Shown: positions 1 through 7,624, counted from the stretch's first letter. The stretch is DNA of 12,401 nucleotides from Methanobacteriaceae archaeon UBA349 (GCA_002509745.1 DAWK01000079.1:1-12401), one strand, 5' to 3'. Made by a program: numbers and translations. Notes: generated by a model not told the origin, from the letters alone.

Positions 1-293
1 CTACCTTCAATTTCCCATAATTTTTTAAGTAGATTGGGTAGATAAGTTTCATCTTTAATACGGATAGTTGTCTTATCTTCTTCTGCTTCATAAGAATATG
101 TAGCAAGGTCTTCAATAAAAACTGGTTGAGTTGTTTTTGCTACCATGACTGCAATTATAAATACTGGTTCTCGAGGGTCAACAAAAACTCTCATGTCTTT
201 AATTGACCTATTAATTTGCAAATCATGAGTTACTTGTTTTATTATCAACTCATAAACTGCAGCCCCTTTAGTATCGTAACATTCCACTAACAT
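1..293 (-). CDS. mmp17: Methanogenesis marker protein 17 (Mmp17), partial: 3' end beyond window
   Basis: The first 97 residues are present and the reading frame runs open off the window edge. The ATG at 291-293 is preceded by a good ribosome binding site (GAGGAC, then TTTAA before ATG). The N-terminus reads MLVECYDTKGAA, followed by a charged segment and the block DPREPVFIIAVMVAKT at about residues 50-65, which I recognise as typical of Mmp17. No signal peptide or membrane segment is visible, so a cytoplasmic protein is expected. From family knowledge, Mmp17 is restricted to methanogens and their relatives and has been found with McrC, Mmp7 and Mmp3 in the complex that activates methyl-coenzyme M reductase. 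It is the last visible gene of the minus-strand marker operon, 59 bases after mmp15. That gap contains an AT-rich TATA-like stretch (about 315-330), so an extra internal promoter is possible. Confidence 0.85.
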   Translation of the reverse strand, partial: MLVECYDTKGAAVYELIIKQVTHDLQINRSIKDMRVFVDPREPVFIIAVMVAKTTQPVFIEDLATYSYEAEEDKTTIRIKDETYLPNLLKKLWEIEG

Positions 294-352
294 TTAAAGT
301 CCTCTTTAAATTGACAGATATAATACTATAATTCACATTTTTAGCTAATAAG

Positions 353-1588
353 CTATTCCTGCCTTTTACCCAGTCCAGAAACTAGAAGCGCTGATCCAAC
401 AGCCCCAATATACTGGGAGTATTCTGGAACAATAACATCAATTCCACCAAGTACCTCACTAACAGCTTCCACCAGGCCCTCAATGAGTGAGGTTCCACCT
501 ACTTGAATAAGGGGTTCTCTGACATCAATTTCTTGAAGTTGTTGTTCATAAACCTGTTCTGCTACTGAATGGCATGCTGCAGCGGCAACGTCTTCTTTAC
601 TGCCCCCAGCTGCCAGAGAAGTAACCAAATCCTGAATACCGAATACAATACAGTAACTATTCAACAGTGCATTTTTGTAGTTTCCTTTAATGGCCATAGG
701 GCCTAGTTCACTGATGTCCGCCCCTAATCGACGGGCAGTGATTTCTAAGAAACGACCTGATGCTCCAGCACATATTCCACCCATGGTGAAATTATCTGGA
801 ATACCATCATTAACAGTAATCACTTTATTATCCATTCCACCAATATCTAAAACAGTAGCTTCTCCTTTTTGATGGCCTGCCAAATAAACCGCACCTTTAG
901 AATTGACAGAAAGCTCTTCCTGAATCAATTCCGCCTCCATTTTTTTCCCAATGGTTAGTCGGCCGTAGCCAGTTACACCCATACCCTCAATATCATCCAT
1001 ACTATAGCCTGTACCTTCCATGGCCTGGGCAATTCCATCATTGGTACAACCAACAACATCAGTCGTGGGCAACCAACCTGTTCCAATAACCTTATTATTT
1101 TCCATTAAAACAACTTTAGTAGTTGTAGAACCAGAATCAACCCCTAAAGTAAGGCCTTCTTGCTTTTCTCTAGCCAGTATGCTTTTTCTAGCCACAGTAG
1201 TAACCAAAGCTTCCATTCTAATGAATAACTCATCCGCTTTGGTTCTCTCAGTGAATGAATAAGTTACAACAGGTAGGCGAGTGTTCTGTTGAATAAATCT
1301 CCGAACCTCATTTCTTACCAGTGCACCTTCCGCACATCTAAAACAGGTAGCAATGAAAACAGCATCAGCATCACTTTTTCCCTCTACAATAGACATGGCC
1401 CGGGCAATCATTAACCTAATACCTGAGCTGGCACAGTTAAACCCAAATTTTTCATAAGCTTCATCAATATAATCAATGTCCGTCTCAGGGATTACAATTT
1501 CTGCACCAAAGGTACTGGCTGCTTTTTCTATTTCTTTCTGAACACCACTGTACTCAGTTCCGCACGAGATTTGGGCTATTTTAACCAT
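353..1588 (-). CDS. mmp15: Methanogenesis marker protein 15 (Mmp15), BadF/HgdC-type Fe-S ATPase
   Basis: This 411-residue protein has two parts. Residues ~145-411 form an ASKHA-fold ATPase of the 2-hydroxyacyl-CoA dehydratase activator family. They show the phosphate loop [11 protein letters not shown] (148-158), DIGGMD (248-253), and VGGTS (363-367). The two cysteines that hold the inter-subunit [4Fe-4S] cluster in HgdC-type activators appear conserved as [11 protein letters not shown] (C273) and SYCIVFG (C313). Residues 1-~140 carry C9, C52, C82 and C85 and end in a pattern resembling the cysteine-bearing domain of dehydratase subunits. The likely role, inferred from this family, is ATP-dependent delivery of low-potential electrons, plausibly for MCR activation or cofactor maturation. 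The ATG is preceded by GGAGGAAGACA. The start overlaps the end of mmp5 by 8 bases, indicating translational coupling. The stop codon lies in a small hairpin (342-355). The Mmp15 identity is confident; the reaction is unknown. Confidence 0.94.
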   Translation of the reverse strand: MVKIAQISCGTEYSGVQKEIEKAASTFGAEIVIPETDIDYIDEAYEKFGFNCASSGIRLMIARAMSIVEGKSDADAVFIATCFRCAEGALVRNEVRRFIQQNTRLPVVTYSFTERTKADELFIRMEALVTTVARKSILAREKQEGLTLGVDSGSTTTKVVLMENNKVIGTGWLPTTDVVGCTNDGIAQAMEGTGYSMDDIEGMGVTGYGRLTIGKKMEAELIQEELSVNSKGAVYLAGHQKGEATVLDIGGMDNKVITVNDGIPDNFTMGGICAGASGRFLEITARRLGADISELGPMAIKGNYKNALLNSYCIVFGIQDLVTSLAAGGSKEDVAAAACHSVAEQVYEQQLQEIDVREPLIQVGGTSLIEGLVEAVSEVLGGIDVIVPEYSQYIGAVGSALLVSGLGKRQE

Positions 1589-2027
1589 TGTCTTCCTCCA
1601 ACGAGTCTAAAAAGGTGTTAATCTTATTTACAAGTTCTGTTGTTTCATCTTTGGTTTTAGGGTATTTCAGTTCCAGAGTAGGGATTCCCCTTTTTCTAAG
1701 GTAAAATACGCATAATTCATTGGTTCTGGCACATCCAATACATCCAAATCCAAAAGGAGCCTCATCCATAATAATGGCAGCTTCTGCCTCTTCTATTAAT
1801 GGTCCAAAAATGGACATCCTTCCTCTAACACCAGATGGGACCTCAATGGCCGCGTATTTTAGGCCTTTAATAGGATCTTCTTCAGTGAGGTTGAATGGTG
1901 GTGAGTCGATTTCGGGGTCTTTAACTTTTTTTCTTATTTCATTTTGTAAAACTAAAGCCTTGTGGCCTCTTCTTTCAATTAAATCTGCGAGTATGAGTGA
2001 ATTTGGTGGAAATATAGCTACTTTCAA
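1581..2027 (-). CDS. mmp5: Methanogenesis marker protein 5 (Mmp5)
   Basis: This is a 148-residue cytoplasmic protein. It opens with [20 protein letters not shown], then a Rossmann-like alternation of strands and helices. The key block is [14 protein letters not shown], giving C96, C99 and C106 in a C-x2-C-x6-C arrangement suited to an Fe-S cluster or metal. After it comes [13 protein letters not shown] (111-123) and a C-terminal helix (residues ~128-143). That last half has the layout of the cysteine domain of 2-hydroxyacyl-CoA dehydratase subunits; this is my inference from pattern, not a search result. The family is methanogen-specific and uncharacterised in detail. Its start overlaps the end of the DUF2111-type gene by 4 bases (ATGA), and its own end overlaps the mmp15 start by 8 bases, so it is tightly coupled to both. 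Identity is confident; function is not established. Confidence 0.92.
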   Translation of the reverse strand: MKVAIFPPNSLILADLIERRGHKALVLQNEIRKKVKDPEIDSPPFNLTEEDPIKGLKYAAIEVPSGVRGRMSIFGPLIEEAEAAIIMDEAPFGFGCIGCARTNELCVFYLRKRGIPTLELKYPKTKDETTELVNKINTFLDSLEEDNG

Positions 2028-2407
2028 TAGAATTCCCCCTGAGAAGGTTCATTTTTAATTGGTTCTGGTCGGCGAGAAATTTCGATCATATCACTGAAAA
2101 GGCCTTTGGTAATGTCAACTATGCCAACAGCAGCAATAGTTTCATTATTTTCTTTTATAGGGACAACTACTAGTGGCATTCCCTGGTAAGGACCAGATTC
2201 TGGCTCATCATGACTTGTTTTGCCAGTTTCTAAAACTTTTTCTAAAATTGGGCCAGTGTATTCATAGTCGATAACCTCACCGTCTTCTATGCGTACTCCT
2301 TTTGAATTTTTAGTTCGCATAGTAAGGGGTAGATTATTAATAAGTTCATGAATGGCCAGTGCCATGTTTTCAATTTCTTTTCCCGTTGATGCTGAAGTAA
2401 TTTTCAT
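2024..2407 (-). CDS. DUF2111-type conserved methanogen protein
   Basis: This is a 127-residue soluble protein without cysteines. The segment [13 protein letters not shown] (about 92-104), followed by [20 protein letters not shown] (107-126 region), resembles a small PAS/GAF-like sensor or roadblock-like fold in outline. I recognise the family as DUF2111, a conserved archaeal protein with no assigned function that often sits between mmp5 and mmp6. The start ATG lies 2 bases after the mmp6 stop codon. The 3' end overlaps mmp5 by 4 bases (ATGA). Its conserved place inside the marker operon suggests a role in the same MCR-related process. A regulatory or assembly-factor role would fit a cysteine-free partner among cysteine-rich proteins, but this is inference. 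The family name is from memory; the gene itself is certain from its overlap pattern and coding quality. Confidence 0.85.
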   Translation of the reverse strand: MKITSASTGKEIENMALAIHELINNLPLTMRTKNSKGVRIEDGEVIDYEYTGPILEKVLETGKTSHDEPESGPYQGMPLVVVPIKENNETIAAVGIVDITKGLFSDMIEISRRPEPIKNEPSQGEFY

Positions 2408-2409
2408 TT

Positions 2410-2901
2410 TTAGCCCTCATCTTGAATTTTTGATGATTTATCTGATGATTTTGATTTTGAATAGGATTTTTCAGCAATTTCCCTAAAGTCATCCACAGAA
2501 ATTTTCTCTGGTTCCTCAATTTCAACTTTTTGCGGGTTTTTTAAAGCTTCAGCAACAAAACCCAATAATTTAAATTCCTTTTCCAGTTGATGATAACCTT
2601 CTCTGGCAGCCCCTCTATGACCCCTGCATCTCCTTGGGTCACCTGGTGGGAAACCACGGTCTTTGGTAAATATATTATATGGATCCAGTTTTCTAGCTTT
2701 TTCAACAGCCTGATCAACATATTCCTGGTCTCCATAAACCATAGCACCATAACATGTTGATTTTATGGTCAAAGGAAGTTCCATCATGTGCAAATTTTGG
2801 GTCAACTCACTCTGACTAATAGTGGCTCCAGGACCCAGAATAATCATTCTGGTTCGAGTATGGTCATCTTTACAAACTTCAGGACTTTCTTTCGGCGACA
2901 T
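2410..2901 (-). CDS. mmp6: Methanogenesis marker protein 6 (Mmp6)
   Basis: This is a 163-residue cytoplasmic protein. The family hallmark [20 protein letters not shown] is present at residues 82-101, with C92 inside it. It is preceded by a ferredoxin-like alpha/beta region (about 19-75) containing STCYGAMV with C50. The tail beyond residue ~145 is rich in Ser, Lys and Asp and is probably disordered. The chosen ATG at 2901 lies inside the end of mmp3 (23-base overlap) and is preceded by a G-rich stretch (GAGGGGG) about 9 bases upstream. An internal Met at residue 19, directly before the conserved ILGPG segment, is an alternative start. From family knowledge Mmp6 is universal in methanogens, but its biochemical role is undefined. 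The overlap implies co-translation with Mmp3, a partner in MCR activation. Confidence 0.92.
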   Translation of the reverse strand: MSPKESPEVCKDDHTRTRMIILGPGATISQSELTQNLHMMELPLTIKSTCYGAMVYGDQEYVDQAVEKARKLDPYNIFTKDRGFPPGDPRRCRGHRGAAREGYHQLEKEFKLLGFVAEALKNPQKVEIEEPEKISVDDFREIAEKSYSKSKSSDKSSKIQDEG

Positions 2902-4420
2902 ACACTAAATCCCCCTCTTTAAATTTCTCTAAGTTTTCTAGGCCTTTAATTATTGATCCAATGATATTAGTACCATTAAATGGTTCTCCTGTCGGGCCAA
3001 ATTCATCATTATCTTCAAATCTAACCCCAATTATACCAGTATGTCTTCTGGACATGTTGGTTATTCCCAATTCTCCCTTATGAACACATTTTTGAGGGTT
3101 GCTCTCGGGAATCAATCCTTTTGCTTCTTTAGAATCACCTTTAAACATTATTACCTTCATTCCGGGAAAAGCAAAATGCACTTTTATAGATCCTAAAGGA
3201 GCATCAATTAAACCAGAAATCTTTTTAAAGTACCATGTAGAACGTGGAGCTTCGTTATTAAATTCAACTTCTATTAAATTATCTTTATTAATTCCTAAAG
3301 TTTTTACTTTCTTTTCTTTAACAATATCCATGGTAAATTGAGGTTCTTGACTAACTACAAAGGCATCATCATCAGTTAAACCATCACGAATATGTTCAAT
3401 TCCTCTCATCTTTAGGAATGCCTCTGCTTCTTTTTGAGTCATGGCCAGAGTCATTATACGTTCTGGTTCGATTTTAAAAGTGACTTCATCACCTTTTTTG
3501 GCGATATCCAGAAGATGTATGCCTTGCTCAACATTTCCAATAATATTATGTGATGGAGTGGCAACCCTATCCTCACGATAAATATAAACTTTACCCACAC
3601 CTTTTCCCGTGTTTCTAAAAGTAACTGTGCCTCTTTTTCGTTCACCTAATGCTTCAGGATCTTTTTTCAATCCCTGCAGGGCATAAAAACCAGCAAATGT
3701 GTTTGATTCATAATCAACCGTGATTTTTCCATCCTTTGTCAGTGCAAAAAGATGTTCTGTGGATTGAGGAGAATCACCAGAAGGTTTTACCAACACATAA
3801 GTAAATATTTGATTTCCTTCTTCTAGAAGAGTTCCGATATCAGTTACTGCAGCACTTTTTATAATACTCTTACGCTCAATCACCGGTTCGACACTGACAA
3901 TAGTGTCCCGATCCTCTAAGTTTAGAACTGTTCTCCTACCGCCAGCAATTCTGGCAAAAACTCCACGGTTTCCATCGGGTACGCCATAAACTGCAGAGTG
4001 ATCATCTCTAACTAAAATTATGTGCGTAGAATCAGATGTAAAACCAGAAAGACTTAAAACGACTTCTCCTTCTTCATAAAAAAATTCATCACGGGTTGAT
4101 TCTAAATCGGTCTTAATAGGACCTATGGCTGCCTCATCAGAGGTTGTCCATCTAACATGGAGATTTTCAAATAGTTTGTAATTCTTTTTCCATACCTTAA
4201 CTATCTCTTGAGCATTATCATCTTCAACCATTTCGATAATTATGCTACCATGGTTGGTTTTGATTTTATATTTATTGATGTGTTTTTCAAACTCTTCTTT
4301 GCCCTTAATAACTCCTAAAACACAACCTTCTTTATAAGGAGCCTTAGTAGCTTGAATAGCGTCTTTTATAGTAGCGCCTTTTGGAAGCTCTACTTTCTGG
4401 CCATTGACCTTTACCAACAT
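2879..4420 (-). CDS. mmp3: Methanogenesis marker protein 3 (Mmp3, UPF0288 family)
   Basis: This is a 513-residue protein and the first gene of the marker operon. Residues 1-~60 start [20 protein letters not shown] and resemble a ThiS/TGS-like beta-grasp domain. A central beta-rich region follows. The C-terminal ~170 residues contain [19 protein letters not shown] and [14 protein letters not shown], and look like a cyclophilin-type fold; this family has been annotated as peptidyl-prolyl isomerase-like. Cysteines are few. From family knowledge, Mmp3 is found with McrC, Mmp7 and Mmp17 in the ATP-dependent MCR activation complex. The ATG is preceded by GAGGGA with good spacing. A TATA-like TTTAATAAAAT sits about 40 bases upstream of the start (4453-4464), giving a short leader. 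The stop overlaps mmp6 by 23 bases. I see no signal peptide. Identity is confident; isomerase activity is not demonstrated by the sequence. Confidence 0.94.
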   Translation of the reverse strand: MLVKVNGQKVELPKGATIKDAIQATKAPYKEGCVLGVIKGKEEFEKHINKYKIKTNHGSIIIEMVEDDNAQEIVKVWKKNYKLFENLHVRWTTSDEAAIGPIKTDLESTRDEFFYEEGEVVLSLSGFTSDSTHIILVRDDHSAVYGVPDGNRGVFARIAGGRRTVLNLEDRDTIVSVEPVIERKSIIKSAAVTDIGTLLEEGNQIFTYVLVKPSGDSPQSTEHLFALTKDGKITVDYESNTFAGFYALQGLKKDPEALGERKRGTVTFRNTGKGVGKVYIYREDRVATPSHNIIGNVEQGIHLLDIAKKGDEVTFKIEPERIMTLAMTQKEAEAFLKMRGIEHIRDGLTDDDAFVVSQEPQFTMDIVKEKKVKTLGINKDNLIEVEFNNEAPRSTWYFKKISGLIDAPLGSIKVHFAFPGMKVIMFKGDSKEAKGLIPESNPQKCVHKGELGITNMSRRHTGIIGVRFEDNDEFGPTGEPFNGTNIIGSIIKGLENLEKFKEGDLVYVAERKS

Positions 4421-4771
4421 TGGATTCCCTCTTTAATATTGAAAATATCGAGAATTTTATTAAATTAATTTAGATATTGAATTAATTTAGGAATTTTTTA
4501 TTAAATATTTTTAATGAAATATGGATTATTTTGATTTAAAATCCTATTTAATACCTATTTTTAAAAGAACTAGTTATTTAAATTTTACAATTTTTGATAA
4601 TTAGAACTATGATAATTAATATCTATATTATAAAATAGATTGGCAATAAACTAAAATCTAAGACAAATAAAATGCCAATGCCTGATAATTAATTGAAAAG
4701 AAGCAATTTAAAGAGAATAATTTAAGGAATATTGAATAATGAATTAATGAGTTGAAATCATCTAAATTAAA
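4421..4771. other. 351-base AT-rich spacer between mmp2 and the mmp3 operon
   Basis: I see no coding frame with a start, a ribosome binding site or recognisable protein. Its right part must hold the 3' end of the mmp2 transcript and its left part the mmp3 promoter. An 11-base direct repeat, AATTAATTTAG, occurs at 4463-4473 and 4480-4490, just upstream of and touching the putative mmp3 TATA box. It could be a regulator site, but the composition makes repeats cheap. Confidence 0.6.
4453..4464 (-). promoter_or_regulatory. Putative TATA box of the mmp3-mmp6-mmp5-mmp15 operon
   Basis: On the minus strand the sequence reads TTTAATAAAATT. A transcript starting about 26 bases downstream would begin near 4434. 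That leaves a leader of roughly a dozen bases containing the GAGGGA ribosome binding site (4426-4431). The region is very AT-rich, so chance matches are likely. Confidence 0.4.
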
Positions 4772-5761
4772 TTAATTTGACTTTTCCTCTCGCACTCCCA
4801 TTATTCCATTTGTTTTTAAATCAAAAAGAACTCTTTTTTGGCCTTCATGTTCTAGATACAGTTTTTCCTCAGAGATTATTACACCTACAACCGCTCCAGT
4901 TATACTAACTTCTTTTAAAAGCTCTAAGCATCTATCCACCGTTGATGACTTACAAGTTAGAACAAATCCAGATCCAGGATATGATTTAAGCCATTCATCC
5001 CAGCTTACCGAATCATTGCGGGGAATTTTATTTAATTCAACTTCAGCACCTACTCCAGAAGATTCTAAAAGCATTCCCAGAGTCCCTAAAGTTCCAGGAT
5101 TACTTATGTCTTTTCCAGCCGTAACAAGTTTCTGAGACCCAATTTTACCCATGACATCAATTTGGGCCTGAACCAGAGCTGGTTCTTTATGAGTGGTGGT
5201 ATCCCAGTTTAAGGCAAATTTAGGGTGCTGCATTCCATCTAAGTCAATGGCCACAATAACCTTGTCACCTACTTGGGCATCACAGCTAGTTATTAAGGCA
5301 TTTTGGGGTACAATACCTGAAATAGAAACATCAAGGGCATCATATGGCGTATCAGGATGTACGTGGCCACCAACCATAGGTACACCAAATTTCCAGGCCC
5401 CATCTTTTATTCCTTCCATGACGGCATAGCAGGATTCTTCATTGTTAACCGATAGAACATTGACCATACCCATTGGTTTTCCACCCATGGCCGCAATATC
5501 ATTCACATTTACCAGAACCGAACAATATCCTGCCCAGTAAGGATCAGCAGTCATTAATTTGCCCCAAATTCCGTCGGCAGCTAAGAGTAATAGCTTTCCA
5601 TCACCAATATCTATAGCTGATGCATCATCACCAAAATTAAGCACCGTATTGCCTGCAACATTATAAACGTCTTTTAGAATATTTGTTATTTCTCTAATTG
5701 GTTTTTTTCGGGTGACTCCTTCAAAGTTTTTGAGAGAATCAACAAGAGCTTCTAAATCCAA
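4772..5761 (-). CDS. mmp2: Methanogenesis marker protein 2 (Mmp2), AIR synthase (PurM/SelD/HypE)-like
   Basis: This is a 329-residue PurM-superfamily protein. The N-terminal ATP-binding half shows NFGDDASAI (42-50, paired aspartates for metal-ATP), DGIWGK (63-68) and the family motif [16 protein letters not shown] (84-99). The C-terminal half contains the [19 protein letters not shown] block typical of AIR synthase C-domains. Relatives activate a substrate oxygen or selenium with ATP (PurM, ThiL, SelD, HypE); the substrate of Mmp2 is unknown. It begins at TTG: there is no ATG nearby, and GAGGTG ends exactly five bases before the TTG, the same spacing seen at other genes here. This site lies inside the end of the DUF2117-type gene, whose stop codon is only 2 bases upstream, so the two are translationally coupled. 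A 351-base spacer follows. Family assignment is strong; function is open. Confidence 0.9.
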   Translation of the reverse strand: MDLEALVDSLKNFEGVTRKKPIREITNILKDVYNVAGNTVLNFGDDASAIDIGDGKLLLLAADGIWGKLMTADPYWAGYCSVLVNVNDIAAMGGKPMGMVNVLSVNNEESCYAVMEGIKDGAWKFGVPMVGGHVHPDTPYDALDVSISGIVPQNALITSCDAQVGDKVIVAIDLDGMQHPKFALNWDTTTHKEPALVQAQIDVMGKIGSQKLVTAGKDISNPGTLGTLGMLLESSGVGAEVELNKIPRNDSVSWDEWLKSYPGSGFVLTCKSSTVDRCLELLKEVSITGAVVGVIISEEKLYLEHEGQKRVLFDLKTNGIMGVREEKSN

Positions 5762-5763
5762 AT

Positions 5764-6906
5764 CTACACCTCAACAATCTCTGTTTCTTTTATATAATAT
5801 TGAGCAGCCGTATTATCTATAAGTTGTAGTAATTCCTTTTTAAAAGTTTCTATGTCATCTATTTCAATGAATTCTGAGCCATAGAATAGTTCAGAAAAGA
5901 TTATCTCACCAATTATATCATCCCAACCACTTTCTAACTCTACAATCATGGATCCTGAACTTTTAAATCCGCTTTCCACTACTTGATCCACATCCCCATC
6001 AGTAATTCCAATAATAGGCACTTCAAAACGGTATAAAATATCTGCAGCCACTAGAGTGGTATCATCACCCACCGTAACCACTAAATCAGCATCTTTAAGA
6101 CGATAAATGTCTTCGGCAGCATGATTTAAAAAAGCAATTTTGAATTTTCCATCCAATTCCCGAGATTTAACTATTCGGGGATTAACTGTGGATCTTCTTA
6201 AAAGGCCTGTCTTTACAATGGCCTTATTCAGATCAATTTTGCCCAGTTTTTCCACACCATGAGTTTTTAGTTCCCCACCCATGATTTTATTTATTATGCC
6301 ATCTTCAGCGACTAAAATAACCTCTTCTTGGGTCGATTTTCCAATTACAATACCATTAAGGAAAATATTTTCGTCTCTGGATACTCCCACTAATTTACGA
6401 TAAGTTTTGGAACCTTTTATGGAGTTTTTGTGGTTGCAATCAGTTCCATTGAAAAATATCTCTTTCATTACCAAATTAGGAGTGACAACTTGGAGGCCCA
6501 TTTTAGCTGCAATTTCATCAGCTAAGGGTTTGAGAGATTTTCTCCAGGGAATAACACAACCATCAACCTCACCTGGCCTTTCAATTTGAATAAGTTTAGG
6601 TTTAGATTTGGATTTTTTAAAGACCTTGTAACCAAAGGCATGACCAGTTACATCAGATTTTCCAGAGTTTATTAAAAAAATAATCTCAGAACCTTGCTCT
6701 TGAAACTTATCAACGGATTCACTGGGAAGTCTTTTGGTAGAAATATCAATTATATTCTCTAAATGAGCATCATAGACTGCAGTACGCCCCATGGTTCCAC
6801 CCAAACGAGCTCGGACATCACCGTATTCTTTTAAAAAATTAATTATTTTTAAGGCATAACCAGAATCAACAATAAATGGCCCATGGACCACCACACCAAT
6901 TTTCAT
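5764..6906 (-). CDS. DUF2117-type archaeal protein, possibly nucleotide-kinase-like
   Basis: This is a 380-residue soluble protein that I associate with DUF2117, a methanogen-enriched family without known function. Residues 1-~165 form one alpha/beta domain opening [20 protein letters not shown], with a glycine-rich [12 protein letters not shown] (33-44) and [15 protein letters not shown] (111-125). Residues ~170-360 form a second domain in which [17 protein letters not shown] (275-291) is followed by PIIGITDGD (297-305). This spacing recalls the GGDGT...P(I/L)G(I/V) core of NAD/diacylglycerol-kinase-like proteins, with GDDTT in place of GGDGT; that is inference. Upstream lies a TATA-like AAATTATAAG (minus strand, about 6932-6941) and no clear Shine-Dalgarno site, so it may be nearly leaderless. 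It forms an operon with mmp2, whose TTG start lies 2 bases past this stop. Confidence 0.82.
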   Translation of the reverse strand: MKIGVVVHGPFIVDSGYALKIINFLKEYGDVRARLGGTMGRTAVYDAHLENIIDISTKRLPSESVDKFQEQGSEIIFLINSGKSDVTGHAFGYKVFKKSKSKPKLIQIERPGEVDGCVIPWRKSLKPLADEIAAKMGLQVVTPNLVMKEIFFNGTDCNHKNSIKGSKTYRKLVGVSRDENIFLNGIVIGKSTQEEVILVAEDGIINKIMGGELKTHGVEKLGKIDLNKAIVKTGLLRRSTVNPRIVKSRELDGKFKIAFLNHAAEDIYRLKDADLVVTVGDDTTLVAADILYRFEVPIIGITDGDVDQVVESGFKSSGSMIVELESGWDDIIGEIIFSELFYGSEFIEIDDIETFKKELLQLIDNTAAQYYIKETEIVEV

Positions 6907-6941
6907 AAGATACTATTTAGCAGATACTATCTTATAATTTG
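6907..6941 (-). promoter_or_regulatory. Putative promoter with repeated AGATACTAT element upstream of the DUF2117-type gene
   Basis: The 9-base sequence AGATACTAT (plus strand) occurs at 6908-6916 and 6922-6930, a 14-base period. The outer arms AAGATA (6907-6912) and TATCTT (6928-6933) are also inverted. A TATA-like AAATTATAAG lies immediately upstream on the minus strand. The element therefore spans the expected start of transcription, where a repressor or RNA structure could act. Confidence 0.35.
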
Positions 6942-7053
6942 TTGTTACATTGCAAACGGTTTTTTATGATTTGTTAATAATTATTTTTAGAAGATGAGTA
7001 AACCTATAAAATTAAAAGCATTATTAATTAATTGAAAAAAAATATAATTTGAA

Positions 7054-7350
7054 TTATTTTTTAAAATCAATCATATCATCCATATCATAAAATATATCGC
7101 AGAATGATTTACAGGCCACTTTAAGTTCTTCCTCACCAGCATGAGTTAAAGAATAATTCTTGTTATCATCTACTTTTATTAGGCCATTTTTTCTCAGTTC
7201 CTTTAATGCCGGATAAATAGTTCCAGGACTAGGCTTGGTTCCTCTTCTTTTTTCCAGTTCCCTGCTCATTTGGGCCCCATTCATTGAATTTTTACTTAAT
7301 ATCCATAAAATTAAATAGGTCAAATATCCCTTCATCTCACAGCATTTCAT
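7054..7350 (-). CDS. PadR-family transcriptional regulator with four cysteines
   Basis: This is a 98-residue winged-helix protein of the small PadR subfamily. Residues 5-35 carry MKGYLTYLILWILSK and NGAQMSRELE, residues ~40-60 the recognition helix and turn SPGTIYPALKELRKNGLI, then the beta-wing YSLTHAGEEEL and a C-terminal dimerisation helix. Unusual for PadR are a Cys-Cys pair at the N-terminus (C3, C4) and C80 and C84 in the C-terminal helix. Together these could form a metal or redox sensing site, which is inference. It is divergent from a six-cysteine small peptide gene, with three repeated 16-base elements between them, so repression of both genes is likely. There is no clear Shine-Dalgarno site at the chosen ATG; a TATA-like AAATATTTTAAT at about 7375-7386 would give a very short leader. 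A T-rich run (T8 on the minus strand at about 7035-7042) follows the gene and may terminate it. Confidence 0.92.
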   Translation of the reverse strand: MKCCEMKGYLTYLILWILSKNSMNGAQMSRELEKRRGTKPSPGTIYPALKELRKNGLIKVDDNKNYSLTHAGEEELKVACKSFCDIFYDMDDMIDFKK

Positions 7351-7394
7351 ATTAGTTGATATGGAAAAACCTTATTAAAATATTTGTTATTCAA

Positions 7395-7454
7395 TATCTG
7401 ATAACCAATATCGTATAACCGATAATTATAAATAGTATTATCGTATAACCGATA
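7395..7454. repeat. Three copies of a 16-base element: likely PadR operator
   Basis: TATCGTATAACCGATA occurs exactly at 7409-7424 and 7439-7454. A 13/16 match, TATCTGATAACCAATA, lies at 7395-7410, overlapping the second copy by two bases. Each exact copy has inverted TATCG...CGATA arms, as expected for a dimeric winged-helix protein. The exact copies are spaced 30 bases (about three helical turns) and bracket the peptide gene's TATA box, so bound protein would block both TBP/TFB and polymerase. The degenerate copy lies nearest the padR promoter, which fits autoregulation. The sites are direct sequence observation; the binder is inferred from neighbourhood. Confidence 0.8.
7426..7434 (+). promoter_or_regulatory. 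TATA box of the cysteine-rich peptide gene
   Basis: TTATAAATA lies between two exact operator repeats. Transcription would start about 25 bases downstream, near 7455-7460, directly after the third repeat and about 25-30 bases before the ATG at 7484. Confidence 0.6.
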
Positions 7455-7476
7455 CTGTCGAAAGACAAGTGGAGGT
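7454..7476 (+). promoter_or_regulatory. Leader hairpin with GAAA loop abutting a strong ribosome binding site
   Basis: ACTGTC, GAAA, GACAAGT (7454-7470) forms a short stem with one bulged A and a GNRA-type tetraloop. GGAGGT (7471-7476) follows at once, seven bases before the ATG. The Shine-Dalgarno match is among the best in the window and fixes the start codon at 7484. The stem is short, so its stability is uncertain. Confidence 0.5.
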
Positions 7477-7483
7477 TAAAAAT

Positions 7484-7624
7484 ATGGAAAATAAAGAATG
7501 TAAAATAGTTTGTGGAGATAAAACTGTAGCAAAAATTAAAAAAACTGAAAAAGGAATGGAAATAAAGTGCACTGAAGAAGGAAAAGAAATGTGCAAAGAT
7601 GTTAAAAAAGGATGCTGTGAATAA
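7484..7624 (+). CDS. 46-residue cysteine-rich small protein under probable PadR control
   Basis: This small protein is not recognised. It begins MENKECKIVCGDKTVAKIKK and ends KDVKKGCCE, with cysteines at 6, 10, 29, 37, 44 and 45 (six of 46 residues). It is very rich in Lys and Glu, with no hydrophobic segment, so it is probably a soluble cytoplasmic peptide. The alternating pattern of residues 5-30 suggests two or three beta strands. Evidence that it is real: an excellent GGAGGT seven bases upstream, an ordinary codon pattern, a TATA box and operators placed as for a promoter, and a hairpin/T-tract terminator overlapping the stop. A vicinal Cys pair and C-x3-C suggest metal binding or thiol chemistry. 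The divergent PadR regulator also has a CC pair and two more cysteines, so a metal- or redox-responsive pair is plausible. A target or partner cannot be named. Confidence 0.8.
   Translation: MENKECKIVCGDKTVAKIKKTEKGMEIKCTEEGKEMCKDVKKGCCE

Noticed and set aside
690..1262. Plus-strand open frames opposite mmp15, and similar frames opposite mmp5, mmp3, mmp2, the DUF2117-type gene, pyrE, the PRC-barrel gene and the symporter
   Set aside because: They are antisense shadows of strongly recognisable genes, with no ribosome binding sites and low-complexity or atypical protein sequence.
7395..7454. Short CRISPR array
   Set aside because: The 16-base copies are too short, spaced 14 and 30 bases, one overlaps the next, and they flank a TATA box between divergent genes. 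Operator sites explain them better.
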